Shown: positions 35,080 through 44,210 of the stretch, piece by piece
Layout of the letters: the number at the start of each line of letters is the position of its first letter
Numbering within the stretch: the first letter of the stretch is position 1
Program-made: the position numbers and the translations under genes
Notes under the pieces: model-generated
Told to the model about the DNA's origin: nothing
What the model saw: only the letters and a program-made list of their open reading frames with translations
Databases searched by the model: none
Assembly: GCF_000406165.1 (NCBI RefSeq)
Contig: NZ_CM001977.1
Coordinates: 124,001-188,000 of the forward strand
Direction: 5' to 3'
Source: Dickeya zeae NCPPB 2538
Lineage (GTDB): Bacteria > Pseudomonadota > Gammaproteobacteria > Enterobacterales > Enterobacteriaceae
Length of the DNA stretch: 64,000 nt

Positions 35080-35910
35080 ATGCTGGTGGAAATTGAGAAT
35101 CTCCGTATCGCGTTTGCCAACCGGATGGAAACGTTTGAGGCGGTACGTGGCGTTAGCTTCAGTGTTGGTAAGGAAAAATTCGCTATCGTCGGTGAAAGCG
35201 GTTCCGGTAAGTCGCTGACGGCCCGTAGTCTGATGCAACTGCTGCCGGGCAGCGCCCGTGTTCAGGCCGACAAACTGAGTTTTGACGGTATCGACCTGCG
35301 CGGTGCCACTGAAAAAACGCTACGCCAAATCCGTGGCAAGCGGGTCGGTTTTATCCTGCAAGACCCGAAATATTCGCTGAACCCGGTAATGACCATCGGC
35401 CAGCAGGTGGCGGAAGCCTGGCGCGAGCACAAAGGCGGTAGCCGCCGTGCGGCGATGGATGCTGCCATCGACCTGTTGGATCAGGTGCGCATTCGTGACC
35501 CGCAGCGGGTGGCGGGGCGTTATCCGCATGAAGTTTCCGGCGGTATGGGGCAGCGGGTGATGATCGCCATGATGCTGGCACCGGACCCGGAATTACTGAT
35601 TGCCGATGAACCGACCTCTGCGCTGGATGCCACCGTGCAGGCGGAGATCCTCTGCCTGATTGACGATCTGGTTTCGCAACGTGGCATGGGGCTTATTCTG
35701 ATCAGTCACGATCTGCCGCTGGTGTCGCACTTTTGCGATCGCGTCGCGGTGATGTACGCCGGGCGGATCGTCGAAATGCTACAGGCCAGCGAACTGTTAC
35801 AGGCGCAGCACCCGTATACACAAGGGCTGCTGGCCTGCCTGCCGTCGTTGAAACACCCGCGTGCCCGGCTGCCGGTGCTGCAGCGTGACCCGGCCTGGAG
35901 GGATGCGTAA
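35080..35910 (+). CDS. Peptide ABC transporter ATPase (DppD type)
   Basis: A 276-residue ATPase. Walker A is GESGSGKSLT, the signature motif is VSGGMGQR, Walker B is LLIADEPTSALD, and the switch histidine lies in ILISHDLPLV. It is shorter than typical DppD/OppD (about 325-335), and the C-terminal oligopeptide-transport extension is only partly present. ATG 35080 follows the preceding stop directly. Confidence 0.92.
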   Translation: MLVEIENLRIAFANRMETFEAVRGVSFSVGKEKFAIVGESGSGKSLTARSLMQLLPGSARVQADKLSFDGIDLRGATEKTLRQIRGKRVGFILQDPKYSLNPVMTIGQQVAEAWREHKGGSRRAAMDAAIDLLDQVRIRDPQRVAGRYPHEVSGGMGQRVMIAMMLAPDPELLIADEPTSALDATVQAEILCLIDDLVSQRGMGLILISHDLPLVSHFCDRVAVMYAGRIVEMLQASELLQAQHPYTQGLLACLPSLKHPRARLPVLQRDPAWRDA

Positions 35911-35922
35911 TGGGGAAAATGC

Positions 35923-36663
35923 ATGATTAACGTAGAAAACCTGCGCATTGCCTTCGGTAACCTCGAGGTGGTGAAAGGGGTGTCCTTCGCGCTGGAGAGT
36001 GGCGACAGTTTCGGTATGGTGGGCGAAAGCGGTTCCGGCAAATCCACCATTTTACGTGCGCTGGCCGGGCTCAATACCCACTGGCAAGGGCGCATCGAGT
36101 TTGGCGGCATGGCGCAATTAGCCCGACGGGATCGCAGCTTTTTTCGGCAGGTGCAGATGGTGTTTCAGGATCCGTATGGATCACTGCATCCACGTCAGAC
36201 TATCGATCGTATTTTGCATGAGCCGCTGCTGGTGCACCGCTTCGATCGTGCCGAACAGCGCATTACCCGTGCGCTGGAGGAAGTCGGCCTGCCTGCCGCG
36301 GCGCGTTTTCGTTTTCCCCATCAGCTTTCTGGTGGCCAGCGCCAGCGGGTGGCGATTGCCCGCGCACTGATCGCCGAGCCGGAAGTGCTATTGCTGGATG
36401 AACCGACCTCAGCGCTGGATGTCTCGGTGCAGGCGGAAATCCTCAACCTGCTGACAGACCTGCGTCAGGCGCGTAGGCTGACCTATATCATGGTCAGCCA
36501 CAATCTGGCGGTGGTGTCGCATCTGTGCCAGCGCGTCGGTGTGATGCAGCATGGCGAAATGGTGGAACAGCTCAGTGTGGAAGACTTGCGGGCGCGTAAC
36601 CTGCATCACCCCCACACGGCGGAACTGTACGATTTAAGCATGACGCTGGAGGAACCGGCATGA
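35923..36663 (+). CDS. Peptide ABC transporter ATPase (DppF type)
   Basis: A 246-residue ATPase. Walker A is GESGSGKST, the signature is LSGGQRQRVAIARAL, Walker B is LLLDEPTSALD, and the H-loop is MVSHNLAV. Shorter than usual DppF/OppF because the C-terminal extension is reduced, as in its neighbour. Pairs with the upstream ATPase to energise the two permeases. Its stop overlaps the start of the serine hydrolase gene. Confidence 0.92.
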   Translation: MINVENLRIAFGNLEVVKGVSFALESGDSFGMVGESGSGKSTILRALAGLNTHWQGRIEFGGMAQLARRDRSFFRQVQMVFQDPYGSLHPRQTIDRILHEPLLVHRFDRAEQRITRALEEVGLPAAARFRFPHQLSGGQRQRVAIARALIAEPEVLLLDEPTSALDVSVQAEILNLLTDLRQARRLTYIMVSHNLAVVSHLCQRVGVMQHGEMVEQLSVEDLRARNLHHPHTAELYDLSMTLEEPA

Positions 36664-38171
36664 CATTACACTGGCAGCGCGCCATTGATGAAGCGCAGGC
36701 GATCACACAATCCTGGCATCAACCCGGTGAGCCGGGCGGTGCTATCACGTTATTCGACGGCGAACAGATCCGGGCTGCCTGTTGCGGTGGGCTGGCGGAT
36801 TTGGCGCAGAACACCCCGTTTACCACCCAGAGCGTGGTGCGTTTCGCCTCGGTCACCAAGCACCTGTTTGCCTCACTGGTGACGGGAGCAGCCAGTCAGG
36901 CTCTGGCGCTGACGGACCGTCTTGAGAGGCATCTGCCGCAACTGACCGGCGAAAACGGTCAGGTGACGGTCGGGCAGGCGCTGGATATGACATCCGGCCT
37001 GCCGGATGTGCGCGAAAGCCTGTCGCTGCTGGGGTTATCGGTGTACAACGCCACCTCGGCTGACAGCTTGCTGGCGTTTCTGGCGGAGAACGGCGAGCTG
37101 AATTACCCGGCGGGCAGCGAGATCTCCTATACCAACACCGGCTACCGGCTGGTGGAAGAAGCGTTGAAAGCCAAGGGCATTTATTTTGCCGACCTGCTGC
37201 GCCAGCACATCAACCAGCCGTTGGGGATTGCCCTCAGCGCGCCGGAAACCTGGTTTGATATCGTCCCCGGGCTGGTGCCGGGCTACTGGCGAGCGCCGCA
37301 GGGCTGGCAGTTATCCTGTGCCGGGTTGCATCTGTCCACCTCGGGTTGCGTCACCGGCAGCGTGCACGACCTGACCGTCTGGCTACAAGCGTTGCTAATG
37401 AATCAGGGGCCGGGTGAGGGCGTGCTGGCACGGTTGTCCCAGCCGCGCTACCTGCGTGATGGCTGCGTGACTGGCTACGGGCTCGGTGTGGCGCACAGCT
37501 GCATTGGGTCGGCACAACTGGTAGGGCACGGCGGCTCTCACGCCGGTTACAAGAGTTACTTCCTGCTCGACCCCTTATCACAGGCGGGGGTAGCGCTGGT
37601 CGCTAACCGCGAAGATGTCGCCACCTACGACAGTGTGCTGCGGGTGATGTCGGCGCTGCTGGGTCAGCCGCTGCCCACGCGCGGTCATGACCTGACGCCG
37701 GGGCTGTATGTTGCAGATCAGGGCGGGCACTGGCTGGAGGTGAAAGGACCAGGTGCCTGCTGGTTGGGGGCGACGGAAACCTTGTACCGTAGCGAAGAGC
37801 CCGGCGTGGCGGCGTCATTGTCCAGCCATCTGCCGATGAGATTACGGCAGGACGGCATGGCGATAGCCGGAGAAATCGGCCACGCACCGTGCCGTTTTTG
37901 GCCGGTGGAAGCTGACGATAGCGTGGCGCGGCTGCAAGGCCGCTGGTACTGGCCGGACACCCGTAGCGAACTGGTGATCGACGGTGACCGTATCGTGATG
38001 GGGCTCGGTCCGGCGGCGATCGCCGGTTCTCTGCAACCGCTCGGCAACGGCCGTGCACTGGCGACTGTGCAAGACGGGCCGTGGGAAAAACGGTTCTCGT
38101 TGTTGATACAAGATGGCTACCTGACATTGTTACTGAATCGCAGTCGGGTGGTGCGGTATCAGCGTGGGTGA
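36660..38171 (+). CDS. Serine hydrolase of the class C beta-lactamase / D-aminopeptidase family
   Basis: A 503-residue penicillin-binding-protein-fold hydrolase. The catalytic serine and lysine lie in FASVTKH (SxxK), the tyrosine in ISYTNTGYR (YxN), and the third motif is VGHGGSHAGY (HGG instead of KTG). The C-terminal 150 residues form extra beta domains, as in the D-aminopeptidase DAP (S12). No signal peptide, so it probably acts in the cytoplasm on imported peptides. ATG 36660 overlaps the ATPase stop (ATGA). Its fusion to a peptide importer operon, with a divergent M19 dipeptidase that tolerates D-residues, suggests processing of D-amino-acid peptides. Confidence 0.85.
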   Translation: MTLHWQRAIDEAQAITQSWHQPGEPGGAITLFDGEQIRAACCGGLADLAQNTPFTTQSVVRFASVTKHLFASLVTGAASQALALTDRLERHLPQLTGENGQVTVGQALDMTSGLPDVRESLSLLGLSVYNATSADSLLAFLAENGELNYPAGSEISYTNTGYRLVEEALKAKGIYFADLLRQHINQPLGIALSAPETWFDIVPGLVPGYWRAPQGWQLSCAGLHLSTSGCVTGSVHDLTVWLQALLMNQGPGEGVLARLSQPRYLRDGCVTGYGLGVAHSCIGSAQLVGHGGSHAGYKSYFLLDPLSQAGVALVANREDVATYDSVLRVMSALLGQPLPTRGHDLTPGLYVADQGGHWLEVKGPGACWLGATETLYRSEEPGVAASLSSHLPMRLRQDGMAIAGEIGHAPCRFWPVEADDSVARLQGRWYWPDTRSELVIDGDRIVMGLGPAAIAGSLQPLGNGRALATVQDGPWEKRFSLLIQDGYLTLLLNRSRVVRYQRG

Positions 38172-38284
38172 CAGCAGTCACACGACCCATCGTTATCATT
38201 AGCGGAATCGCTAACTCATAAATAATTTTAAAGTTTCCAGTGTTCTGGCCGTTAACCTCTTCAGTGTTTTATTGCTGATGACGT

Positions 38285-38431
38285 AGAGCCTATCCCAGTA
38301 GGCGTTATTGGCGTAGCCAGTTTGGACACGGACAGCGCGGAGAACCCGCAGCGTACACGGAGTACGTGAGGAGTTCGAGCACTGCCCAGGGCCAAAATGG
38401 CAAGTGAAATAGCCCTAATGGGATAGGCTCT
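38285..38431. repeat. MITE-like element with terminal inverted repeats
   Basis: 147 bp with imperfect terminal inverted repeats: AGAGCCTATCCCAGTAGG at the left and the complement of CCTAATGGGATAGGCTCT at the right, matching at all but one or two of 18 positions. No open frame of note inside. The interior is GC-rich with partial inner symmetry (GTACACGGAGTACGTG). No clear target-site duplication was found at the edges. It lies in the 415-bp gap between the serine hydrolase and the exported-protein gene. Confidence 0.7.
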
Positions 38432-38586
38432 TAAAGGGACTTTGCGTGAGCTGGGGTGTTCTTCACGGAAGGCAAGGGCTGCAAAGTGACCGGGAGAGGA
38501 TTTACAGCACCTGCTGTAGACCGGACAGAGCAGGCGTGAGTGCCGCTCTGTGACAGAAATAATGTCAACACATGGAAACTATTAAT

Positions 38587-39057
38587 ATGTTAAGCAAAAA
38601 AAATATCCTGGGTGCCGCAATGACGGCGGTAATGATGTCTGCAGCTGGGGCTGCGTATGCTGGGCCAGCAGTAACTATTACGTTTAAGAATTTGGGCAAT
38701 GAAACTGCAACTTACAAGCCGATCACCAACAACGAGATCAGCACCAATGCTATTGCCAGTCCGAAACCTTTATCCCAGATCGCTGCTCAAGACCTAAATG
38801 TATATCGCGTACAGAATACAATCAGCCCTGACGCTAATGCCGCTGTGGTGCGCTACACCATCGGTGGAAAGACCTGCGTATTTAGCACCACCTTTATCAA
38901 CACCATCGTGCCGGGCAGCGCGTTAACTGGCAAGATTCTGAAGTCACCGAAGTGGACCAAAAATGCCGAGGCGAGTGGTGGGGCGGTATGTAACGCTACC
39001 ATTACTTCTCAAAATTTCTCCACTTATGCGTGGAGCGTTGAGTTCACGATGAAGTAA
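38587..39057 (+). CDS. Small exported protein of unknown function
   Basis: A 156-residue protein with a clear Sec signal peptide (MLSKKNILGAAMTAVMMSAAGAAYA, cleavage likely after AYA). The mature domain of about 130 residues is Thr/Asn/Ala-rich with two cysteines (KTCVF and AVCNATI) that may form a disulphide, and looks all-beta. Not recognised. ATG 38587 was preferred over 38572 because it gives a normal signal peptide. It stands just upstream of the tandem 254-residue proteins and the exporter, and could be a periplasmic or secreted partner, though it has its own spacing of 127 bp. Confidence 0.7.
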   Translation: MLSKKNILGAAMTAVMMSAAGAAYAGPAVTITFKNLGNETATYKPITNNEISTNAIASPKPLSQIAAQDLNVYRVQNTISPDANAAVVRYTIGGKTCVFSTTFINTIVPGSALTGKILKSPKWTKNAEASGGAVCNATITSQNFSTYAWSVEFTMK

Positions 39058-39184
39058 TCCCCATCTGGTGTTGCCTTTCTCCCCTTCCGAGGGCTGTAGT
39101 GGAGAGGGGCAACCCTATCCTGCCGATAATATCAAGCCAGGAGCCTGATGAAACGACACCTTGCGTTATTAACAGGAGCAGATT

Positions 39185-39949
39185 ATGACCAATATTAACA
39201 CCCTGAATTCTTCCTCTGCCTATAGTGAGGCGGCGTCGCTGACGCGTTCATCAGCAGCGGCACAGCCTGCTACCGTCAGCACCGTGACAGACACCGCGCA
39301 GGTAACCGGTAGCGGTGGTGTGCAACTCTCCGGCATGGCGCGGTTACTGAGTGAGGCGGCGACGCGTGCCGCCGCTCGCGATGCCAGCACGGACCGTAGT
39401 GGGCTGAAGGCGATAGCGAATGCGACTATCGAAAAACTGCTGGGGCCCGGTTATAACCAGAACAAGGCTGCCTATGATGCCGAAGTGCCGGACTCAACGG
39501 ACCCGCAGCGGCTGGCGCAGGCTACACAGGCGACTGATTTTTTGAACGGTAAAGGGACGAACCCGTTCAAGGGGATGTCGCGCGACCAACTGGCGCTGAT
39601 CACCTACGACGACAGCGGCGCATTTACCGTCAATGAGCGCCGGGCTGCCTGGAAAGAAGCGTATGATCAGGAAGAGGCCTGGAGTGAAGCAATGGTTGCA
39701 AAAATGAATGAGGAAGACGCACGCAAAGGCCGGGTATCTTCCAGCACCTATCAGTCGATTCTGGATCACTACCAGTCGCTGCCAGCGATAGAAGAAGCGC
39801 AGTTGCCGGATGGTTACGCGTCGCAACTGATGACGCAGATCCAGCAAGGTGGCAGTGATGATGCCCTGACCCGCCAGCAGGAGGCGCTGCGCCCGTTACT
39901 GAATGCCCTGACGCTGCGGGCAGAGCAGGCGCAAGCAGTCCAGTCCTGA
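39185..39949 (+). CDS. Tandem paralogue 1, putative exporter substrate
   Basis: A 254-residue protein of no family I know. The first 60 residues are Ser/Ala/Thr-rich and probably disordered. Residues 65-156 (LLGPGYNQNKAAYDAEVPD, NPFKGMSRDQLALITYDDSG) and 193-250 are compact and conserved with the next gene. There is no Sec signal peptide and no membrane segment. A double glycine (TGSGG, 42-45) occurs, but no C39 peptidase is encoded nearby. It is followed 18 bp later by a near-copy and 0.9 kb later by a MacAB/TolC-type exporter in the same direction, so it is a candidate transported protein. AGGAG precedes ATG 39185. Confidence 0.75.
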   Translation: MTNINTLNSSSAYSEAASLTRSSAAAQPATVSTVTDTAQVTGSGGVQLSGMARLLSEAATRAAARDASTDRSGLKAIANATIEKLLGPGYNQNKAAYDAEVPDSTDPQRLAQATQATDFLNGKGTNPFKGMSRDQLALITYDDSGAFTVNERRAAWKEAYDQEEAWSEAMVAKMNEEDARKGRVSSSTYQSILDHYQSLPAIEEAQLPDGYASQLMTQIQQGGSDDALTRQQEALRPLLNALTLRAEQAQAVQS

Positions 39950-39967
39950 CAGGCGATAAGAACAACG

Positions 39968-40732
39968 ATGGCTAACATCAATACCCTGAATTCTTCCTCT
40001 GCCTATAGTGAGGCAGCGTCGCTGACGCGTTCATCAACAGCGGCACAGCCTGCGACAGCCAGCACCGTGACAGACGCCGCGCAGGCAACCGGTAGCGGCG
40101 GTGTGCAACTCTCCGGCATGGCGCGGTTACTGAGTGAGGCGGCGACACGTGCCGCCGCTCGCGATGCCAGCACGGACCGTAGTGGGCTGAAGGCGATAGC
40201 GGATGCGACTATCGAAAAACTGCTGGGGCCCGGTTATAACCAGAACAAGGCAGCGTATGATGCCGAAGTACCGGACTCAACGGACCCGCAGCGGCTGGCA
40301 CAAGCCACACAGGCGACCGATTTTTTGAACGGTAAAGGGACGAACCCGTTCAAGGGGATGTCACGCGACCAACTGGCGCTGATCACCTACGACGACAGCG
40401 GCGCATTTACCGTCAATGAGCGCCGGGCTGCCTGGGAAGAGTCGTATAGTCAGGAAAAAGCCTGGAACGAAGCAATGTTTGCCAAAGTGAAAGAGGAATA
40501 CGATCGCACAGGGCGAGTGTCGGCCAGTAGTTACAGGTCAATGCTGGATCACTACCAGTCGTTGCCAGCGATAGAAGAAGCGCAGTTGCCGGATGGTTAC
40601 GCGTCGCAACTGATGACGCAGATCCAGCAAGGCGGCAGTGATGATGCCCTGACCCGCCAGCAGGAGGCGCTGCGCCCGTTACTGAATGCCCTGACGCTGC
40701 GGGCCGAGCAGGCGCAGACCACATCCAGATGA
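39968..40732 (+). CDS. Tandem paralogue 2, putative exporter substrate
   Basis: Near-copy of the previous product, also 254 residues. I count 25 differences, about 90% identity. They are not spread evenly: only 6 fall in residues 1-156, 15 fall in the 36 residues 157-192, none in 193-250, and the last four all differ. The gene pair therefore shows a diversified cassette between frozen flanks. Same lack of signal peptide. The following 89 bp to the ATPase gene hold no terminator that I can see, so read-through into the exporter is possible. Confidence 0.75.
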   Translation: MANINTLNSSSAYSEAASLTRSSTAAQPATASTVTDAAQATGSGGVQLSGMARLLSEAATRAAARDASTDRSGLKAIADATIEKLLGPGYNQNKAAYDAEVPDSTDPQRLAQATQATDFLNGKGTNPFKGMSRDQLALITYDDSGAFTVNERRAAWEESYSQEKAWNEAMFAKVKEEYDRTGRVSASSYRSMLDHYQSLPAIEEAQLPDGYASQLMTQIQQGGSDDALTRQQEALRPLLNALTLRAEQAQTTSR

Positions 40733-40821
40733 CAAGGGTTGAGGATAGCGCTGAATGGGTCACCTATCTGAAGGAATAGTGCAGAGTCACGCACGATAAA
40801 AACAAAAGGATAAAGGACAGG

Positions 40822-41526
40822 ATGCCTGAGACTGGCATAACGGATGCGCTTTGTTTAGAACACATTACTTATGCCTATGCGGCACAAACATCAGCGGTGC
40901 GACCGGTACTGCATGATGTCTCATTGTCCATCCCTAAAGGGCAGTCCTGCGCGATTGTTGGTGCATCGGGGTCGGGTAAAAGCACCTTATTGAATATCGC
41001 TGGTTTGCTGGATAGACCCACTTCCGGCCGCCTGTGGCTGGCAGGTTATGACATGACGCAGGCGAGCGCCGACGAGCGGGCTGTGATGCGTAATCAGGCC
41101 ATCGGCTTTGTGTTTCAGAGCTTCAACCTGCTGCCCCGGCTGGATATTTTGGACAACGTGGCATTGCCACTGTGTTACCGGGGCATACCCTCCCATTCAG
41201 CCAGGCAAAGAGCCCGGCACCAACTGGTGCGCGTCGGGTTGGCTGACCATCTTCATCATCGCCCTGCCAGCCTGTCAGGTGGGCAACGTCAGCGAGTTGC
41301 TATTGCCCGTGCGCTAGTGGGGGAACCGGCCCTGCTGTTGGCGGATGAACCTACTGGTAATCTCGATAGCGAAACCGCACGCGACATTATCGATTTGCTA
41401 CTTACCCTTAATCGTGATCAGGCGGTGACGCTGGTAATCGTGACTCACGATAGGGAGATTGCCGGGCGCATGCAGCGGTGCATTCAGGTTCAGGATGGCC
41501 GGGTATGGGAGCGGTCTCATGCGTGA
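40822..41526 (+). CDS. ABC exporter ATPase (MacB/LolD type)
   Basis: A 234-residue ATPase of the MacB/LolD group. Walker A is GASGSGKSTLLN, signature LSGGQRQRVAIARAL, Walker B LLLADEPTGNLDSE, and H-loop IVTHDREIA. In canonical MacB this domain is fused to the permease; here it is a separate polypeptide, with the permease start inside its last codons. AAGGACAGG precedes ATG 40822. Confidence 0.92.
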   Translation: MPETGITDALCLEHITYAYAAQTSAVRPVLHDVSLSIPKGQSCAIVGASGSGKSTLLNIAGLLDRPTSGRLWLAGYDMTQASADERAVMRNQAIGFVFQSFNLLPRLDILDNVALPLCYRGIPSHSARQRARHQLVRVGLADHLHHRPASLSGGQRQRVAIARALVGEPALLLADEPTGNLDSETARDIIDLLLTLNRDQAVTLVIVTHDREIAGRMQRCIQVQDGRVWERSHA

Positions 41527-42739
41527 GATGGTGCCTGTGGCTTACGGGCCTTCACTGCGCCAGCGATTAATAGAACCGCTTGAGAGCCTGCGGATGCTGG
41601 GACGCCGTGCGGTGCTGGCGTTGTTAGGGATTGCTATGGGGTGTGGAGCTGTGGTGGCGTTGATCAATGTTGGCCATAACGCCGAGGCACAGGCGATGTC
41701 GGTATTCAGGAATATGGGCAGCGATCTGCTAGTGGCGAATATCCAGTTACCAGCCGGTAATCAGACACGACGCTACACACCGGAAATACTGGACATCGCC
41801 GCGCTGTATCAGGTGATACCCGATATCCTGGGGGCCTCTGCGCTGACGATGACGTCGGTTGAAGCCCGCGTGCAAGGGCGCTCCTTCAATACGGTGGTGG
41901 TCGGGGTCAATCCTGCCCTGGCACGGGTGTTGGACTTACAAACGGCGCAAGGTCGTTTTCTGAGTCAGTATGATGCTCGCAGTACTTACGCCGTGTTTGG
42001 CGCTCATATCGCGGCTGAACTGCTCGCGAAAGGTATTTCCGTCACGCCCGGTGAGAGAGTGCAATTGGGCGATTATCTGTTTCAGGTGGTGGGAATCCTG
42101 CAACCCCGGGAGCAGAATCCGATGGTGGTGGTGTCGGTTGATGACAGCATTTTAGTGCCGGGAGAGAGTATGCGTCGTCTGGTTCCCTCGCCGCAAATCA
42201 ATATGTTACTGGCCCGTAGCCATAGTAGCGATACGCTGGAACGCATCGCACCGCAACTACACGACTGGCTGCTGAGCGCACTGCCGGGTCGTCAGATAGA
42301 AGTACAAATACCACAACAATTATTATCGGGTATTGCGCAACAGTCGCGCATGTTTTCCTGGTTGCTGGCAGGTTTGGGGGGGATTTCTCTGCTGGCGGGC
42401 GGCGTTGGCGTGATGAACGTGATGCTGATGAATGTCTCGGAGCGTCGGCGTGAGATTGGTGTGCGTGTGGCGCTGGGGGCGCGTTCCCGTGATATTGCCA
42501 GCCTGTTTCTGCTAGAGGCCATCGCACTGGCGGTGGTGGGCGCGTTGGTGGGGGCTGTCGGCGGCATTGGTGCCGCCTGGTTATTTGTGATGGTTTCCGA
42601 CTGGGCGAGCTTTGCGCTTTCCCCCCTCTCGTTGCCATTGGGAATAGGCAGTTCGGTGCTCACCGGCCTGTTTTTTGGTCTCAATCCGGCGTTGTCAGCG
42701 GCGCGCCTCCAACCGGTACAGGCGTTACGCGATGAATAA
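41519..42739 (+). CDS. ABC exporter permease (MacB-type FtsX family)
   Basis: A 406-residue inner-membrane protein. One N-terminal transmembrane helix (residues ~25-45) is followed by a large periplasmic MacB_PCD domain (~50-270) and three C-terminal helices with the FtsX motif GGVGVMNVMLMNVSERRREIGVRVALGARSRDI. ATG 41519 overlaps the ATPase stop by 8 bp and has GGGAGC upstream. MacB-type permeases work as mechanotransmitters that move substrates from the periplasm through a TolC-type channel. The gene order here (ATPase, permease, outer-membrane factor, fusion protein) is unusual for macAB. Confidence 0.9.
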   Translation: MREMVPVAYGPSLRQRLIEPLESLRMLGRRAVLALLGIAMGCGAVVALINVGHNAEAQAMSVFRNMGSDLLVANIQLPAGNQTRRYTPEILDIAALYQVIPDILGASALTMTSVEARVQGRSFNTVVVGVNPALARVLDLQTAQGRFLSQYDARSTYAVFGAHIAAELLAKGISVTPGERVQLGDYLFQVVGILQPREQNPMVVVSVDDSILVPGESMRRLVPSPQINMLLARSHSSDTLERIAPQLHDWLLSALPGRQIEVQIPQQLLSGIAQQSRMFSWLLAGLGGISLLAGGVGVMNVMLMNVSERRREIGVRVALGARSRDIASLFLLEAIALAVVGALVGAVGGIGAAWLFVMVSDWASFALSPLSLPLGIGSSVLTGLFFGLNPALSAARLQPVQALRDE

Positions 42740-44210
42740 GGTGCTGTTCTGCTTGTGGTTACTCATGTTGTTCGGTGCGTGTGCCAGGGCGGATACGCGA
42801 CTGACCCCCTCTCAGCCGACACGTTCCGGCGCGTCTTCACCGGCCACCGACCGTGTGTCGCTCAATGAACAGACCATTGATCTGACACTCAGCGATGCCA
42901 TCTATCTGGGATTACGCGATAACCGGGCTATCCGCAGTGCTTATCTGTACCGGGTGGCTCAAAAGTTCGATCTGCGTGTGGCTGAAGATCGTTTTACACC
43001 CAAGCTGGTGCTCAGCAGTAGCTATTTGTCGACCAGAAACCAGTCGGATCGCTATCGCCAGGGTAACCTGACGCCGACGTCAACCTTGCTCACACCTTAT
43101 GGTACGCGTGTGAGTCTGGGGTGGGCTTACCGACGTACTGACGCGAATGTGGCGGGTGTGTCGCGTAATGACGGGGTAAATTTTTCAGTTATCCAGCCAC
43201 TACTGCGCGGTGCAGGAAAAGATGTCGCAACCGCACCGGTACGGCAGGCCCGGTTGGCTGAACAGATGAACCGGCTCAGCCTGAAATCTACGGTTTCACA
43301 GACCATTACCCAGATAATCACCGCCTATCGTGAGTTACTGCGTGCGCAGGAGCAGGTACAGATTGCGCGGGACGCGCTGGCGCGGGCCAGACAATTGGTT
43401 GAGGTTAACCGCGCCATGATAGCCGCTGGTCGTATGGCCGAGTTCGAGATAGTACAAACCGAGGCTGAAGTCGCCAATCAGGAACTGGGTTATGAAGATG
43501 CCCGTAATCAATTGGATACGACACGTCTGGCGCTGCTGCAATTGCTGGCTTTGAATCTGGATACGCCGATTGTAGCGACGGAGGCCATGCAGGCATCGCG
43601 CGTTGACGTGAATGCTGCGCAGGCGCTGGGCCAGGCCGAGTCATTGCAACCGGCTTATCTCAGCCATCTGATTGCCAGCGAGCAGGCGCAAATCAATCTG
43701 ACGGTCGCGCGTAATGACCAGTTGTGGGACGTATCGCTGGTCGGTGGGACTAACCAGGTTAATGACCGAAACACGCAGAGCGGTAATGCGCGTACCTGGG
43801 AAAACTATGTTGGCGTTCAGGTGGATATTCCAATCGGCGATCTGAGCCGTCGGCAAGCCGAAGTGCAGGCGCAAGTCGGGGTGCGCGATCAGGCGCTGCA
43901 ACTGGCTGAAGCCCGCCAGCAGCTTGAGCGTGATGTGACCAATGCGGTTCGGGATATTGGTGTGCGATGGCGACAGTTTGAAATAGCACAGCGTGCCCGT
44001 GATTTATCGCGTCGCAAGCTGGACATTGAGCGGGAAAAACTCGCGGTCGGCCGCTCCAGTAACTTTCAGGTGCTGAGTTTTGAAAACGATCTGCGCAACG
44101 CGGAAAATGCGCGGCTTAATGCCCTGATAGGTTACATGAATGCTCAGGCGGTATTGGATGAGGCATTAGGGACTACGCTGGAAAGTTGGGATATCGCGCT
44201 GAATGATTAA
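42732..44210 (+). CDS. TolC-family outer-membrane efflux protein
   Basis: A 492-residue outer-membrane factor. Signal peptide MNKVLFCLWLLMLFGACARA, then two repeated helical hairpin halves typical of TolC, with TLSDAIYLGLRDN opening the first. The long coiled-coil segments (residues 185-260 and 385-465) are rich in Gln, Ala, Glu and Arg. ATG 42732 overlaps the permease stop. A dedicated outer-membrane channel within the operon shows that the system does not rely on the housekeeping TolC. Confidence 0.9.
   Translation: MNKVLFCLWLLMLFGACARADTRLTPSQPTRSGASSPATDRVSLNEQTIDLTLSDAIYLGLRDNRAIRSAYLYRVAQKFDLRVAEDRFTPKLVLSSSYLSTRNQSDRYRQGNLTPTSTLLTPYGTRVSLGWAYRRTDANVAGVSRNDGVNFSVIQPLLRGAGKDVATAPVRQARLAEQMNRLSLKSTVSQTITQIITAYRELLRAQEQVQIARDALARARQLVEVNRAMIAAGRMAEFEIVQTEAEVANQELGYEDARNQLDTTRLALLQLLALNLDTPIVATEAMQASRVDVNAAQALGQAESLQPAYLSHLIASEQAQINLTVARNDQLWDVSLVGGTNQVNDRNTQSGNARTWENYVGVQVDIPIGDLSRRQAEVQAQVGVRDQALQLAEARQQLERDVTNAVRDIGVRWRQFEIAQRARDLSRRKLDIEREKLAVGRSSNFQVLSFENDLRNAENARLNALIGYMNAQAVLDEALGTTLESWDIALND

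Noticed and set aside
39308..39323. Double-glycine leader in the tandem proteins
   Set aside because: The GG at residues 44-45 is further in than typical leaders and no C39 peptidase domain is present in the transporter.
39185..40732. Tandem paralogues as an assembly duplication
   Set aside because: 25 amino-acid differences in a structured pattern and differing intergenic sequence show two real genes.
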